Source: Dendrophyllia cribrosa (taxonomy: Eukaryota; Cnidaria; Anthozoa; Scleractinia; Dendrophylliidae). Taken from it: a DNA stretch of 64,000 nt. The notes under the pieces are model-generated. The model was given only the letters and a program-made list of their open reading frames with translations, was not told the origin of the DNA and did not search any database. The stretch spans positions 9,551,828 through 9,615,827 of the forward strand of contig JAJLRJ010000007.1 of assembly GCA_024195265.1 (NCBI GenBank). The letters are read 5' to 3'. The first letter of the stretch is position 1, and every line of letters starts with the position of its first letter. Positions 62,601-64,000 of this stretch are shown here, piece after piece. Position numbers and translations under genes: made by a program.

Positions 62601-62976
62601 GAACGCTGAACTCAGTTTTGTATCATACACTTTATATTATTTTTATCTTATGTTTACAAGTGCGCTGTCTACATGTCATGTATTAGCCATGTATTTTTCA
62701 AATTTTAGGAGCCGTTACAATGTTTTCTTTCAATATAGCCCTGGCCCTGAGGAATACTAGTTCTATTAGTCGAAATATTGGCTATTTAATAAATCTGCCC
62801 TTTGCCGTAGTGCCAGCCTTGCATTCAGCTTTATATTTCAGTGAATTAACACTCGCTGATGCATGCGATGTATTCACCTTCACCTCCCGATTCATCGCTA
62901 AAACGAAGACAGAATGGCAAATGTTGTTAACTAGATAGAGCAGACTCCACAAAACTGCGAAGCGTCCTGAAACAAT
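62601..62976. other. 3' end of the Penelope-like element and spacer
   Basis: AT-rich; the 62720-62938 frame has no recognisable domain. Confidence 0.4.
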
Positions 62977-64000
62977 AGGGACCTTTAGATCCGACTACGA
63001 GTACGAGTACGAGTACGAGATATGACCGCGCGGAGACTGGTATTGCAAAGTTGTACTCGTAGTCAGCTGTCGTAGATTGTAAACAACAGCGAGTTTTTTA
63101 GTTCGCGGGTTATCTCGGTTTTATTCTGCGATGTTTTCAAAGAAAAACGTTCTCGCTGCAACGATCATGCTATTTTTGGACGATGTTCTAGACGAAGATG
63201 AGTTGTTTGTGGTTTTCACAGAGATGAACCGTAAAAATCCACGGTATTCGTATTGGGAGTACGAGCGAGTCGAGAATCAAGTAGAGGAGATGTCGATGGC
63301 ACAGTTCAAATCTGAATTCAGATTTGCTTATTCAGAGCTTCCACTGCTAGCTAAAGCTTTAAGAATACCAGAGAAGTTCACCTGTAGCAATGGGACTGTA
63401 GCGTCAGGGGAGGAAGGTCTGCTTATGTTGCTCAGGCGATTCGCTTATCCGTGCCGTCTGAGCGACATGATTCCTCGATTTGGCCGCTCGGTGCCCGAGA
63501 TGAGTTTAATCTTAGCAGAAGTCATGGACCACGTCTATCAAACAACAGGTTATCTCCTTCGAGATTTAGATCAGCCTTGGCTTCAACCACCACAACTGGA
63601 GAATTTCACCAGGGCCATCCATGCGAAGGGAGCCGCGCTAGACAATTGTTGGGGTTTTGTTGATGGCACTGTTCGCCCCATTTGCCGTCCGGTGAACACC
63701 AGAGAATTATGTACAACGGACATAAAAGAGTACACGGAGTCAAGTTTCAATCAGTTGTGGCACCCAATGGTTTGATTGCGAACCTTTTTGGTCCAGTCGG
63801 TAAGTAAAATGTTCTGCGTCTGTGTTTAAAGATAAAGTGCATGGGGCTTTGAAAATTTCACGCTTCAGCTCTTAAAACCCCCCGAGCTTCGCGAGGTTCT
63901 GCGAAACACGTATTTCTAGTAATGGAAATAATTTTAGATGTGGGAGACTACTAAGTACGTATACATATACATGTAGTTATAATCAGCCCTTATAAGAAAT
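62977..64000 (+). mobile_element. Harbinger element, 5' part, runs off the window
   Basis: The end AGGGACCTTTAGATCCGACT followed by (CGAGTA)n-type sequence is the style of Harbinger termini, preceded by AAT (a TWA-type target). A HARBI1-like gene starts 150 bp further in. The right end lies beyond the window. Confidence 0.6.
63131..63797 (+). pseudogene. HARBI1-like nuclease (Harbinger transposase), first exon, one frameshift
   Basis: From ATG 63131 (MFSKKNVLAATIMLF). Contains LLMLLRRFAYPCRLSDMIP, then LDNCWGFVDGTVRPICRP, whose first D is the first catalytic aspartate of the DDE nuclease. The frame then needs one extra base near 63690. In the next frame it continues HKRVHGVKFQSVVAPNGLIA and NLFGPV, ending at the donor G|GTAAGT (63798). 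The remaining catalytic residues would lie downstream of the window. A one-base deletion or sequence error breaks the frame; without it this would be an intact exon. In Harbinger elements the nuclease cuts and joins DNA together with a MYB-like partner. Confidence 0.65.

Overview
The window looks like genomic DNA of an invertebrate animal, most likely an anthozoan cnidarian such as a stony coral. Host genes have phase-consistent GT/AG introns. One large host gene has the NB-ARC/TPR-type immune-receptor architecture typical of cnidarians. The rest is packed with animal transposons of many classes (LINE, Penelope, DIRS, Crypton-like, Harbinger, SINEs, many MITEs). I cannot name the species.

Layout. 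0-10 kb holds LINE remnants, several MITEs with recognisable target duplications, and one C2H2 zinc-finger gene (4960-5790). 10.4-17.2 kb is a decayed DIRS-like tyrosine-recombinase retrotransposon on the minus strand, bounded by 154-bp direct repeats, with an intron in its gag. 17.3-20 kb holds microsatellite and hairpin MITEs. 20.0-28.3 kb is a host innate-immunity-type gene on the minus strand, rebuilt from four exons joined by phase-1 introns: HEPN-like region, coiled coil, NB-ARC, TPR, parallel beta-helix, MYND finger. Its exon 2 is split by a 273-bp MITE. 28.7-31.3 kb is a broken Crypton-like element. 32,314-49,879 is a 17,566-bp Polinton/Maverick (an endogenous adintovirus-like element) with a 6-bp target duplication TGTGAT and 1,018-bp terminal inverted repeats. 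50-64 kb is nested MITEs, SINEs, a deleted Penelope-like element, and the start of a Harbinger (HARBI1-like) transposase gene that runs off the window.

The Polinton is the centre of interest. It carries a protein-primed DNA polymerase B, retrovirus-type integrase with chromodomain, adenain-like protease, FtsK/A32-type packaging ATPase, double jelly-roll major capsid protein, penton-like minor capsid protein, core-like basic proteins, a zinc-ribbon/phospholipase-A2 protein, a fibre with phage-tail-like repeats, and a protein resembling the poxvirus/NCLDV late transcription factor VLTF3. Eight morphogenesis-side genes, including the VLTF3-like gene itself, start with TAAAATG. The replication-side divergent pair (polymerase / HTH protein) instead shares a 15-bp inverted repeat ending in TCAAAATG at both starts. 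This suggests an early/late promoter division encoded by the element.

The most striking single observation is at the phospholipase/integrase overlap. There is an in-frame A_AAA_AAC slippery heptamer, a 6-nt spacer, an 11-bp stem and a 6-bp pseudoknot stem, just before the phospholipase stop codon and in the exact phase needed to enter the integrase frame, which has no near ATG. A second in-phase slippery heptamer (G_GGA_AAC) followed 7 nt later by a GC-rich stem-loop sits at the zinc-ribbon/phospholipase junction. I infer that this Polinton may make its integrase by -1 programmed ribosomal frameshifting, in the manner of retroviral gag-pro-pol.
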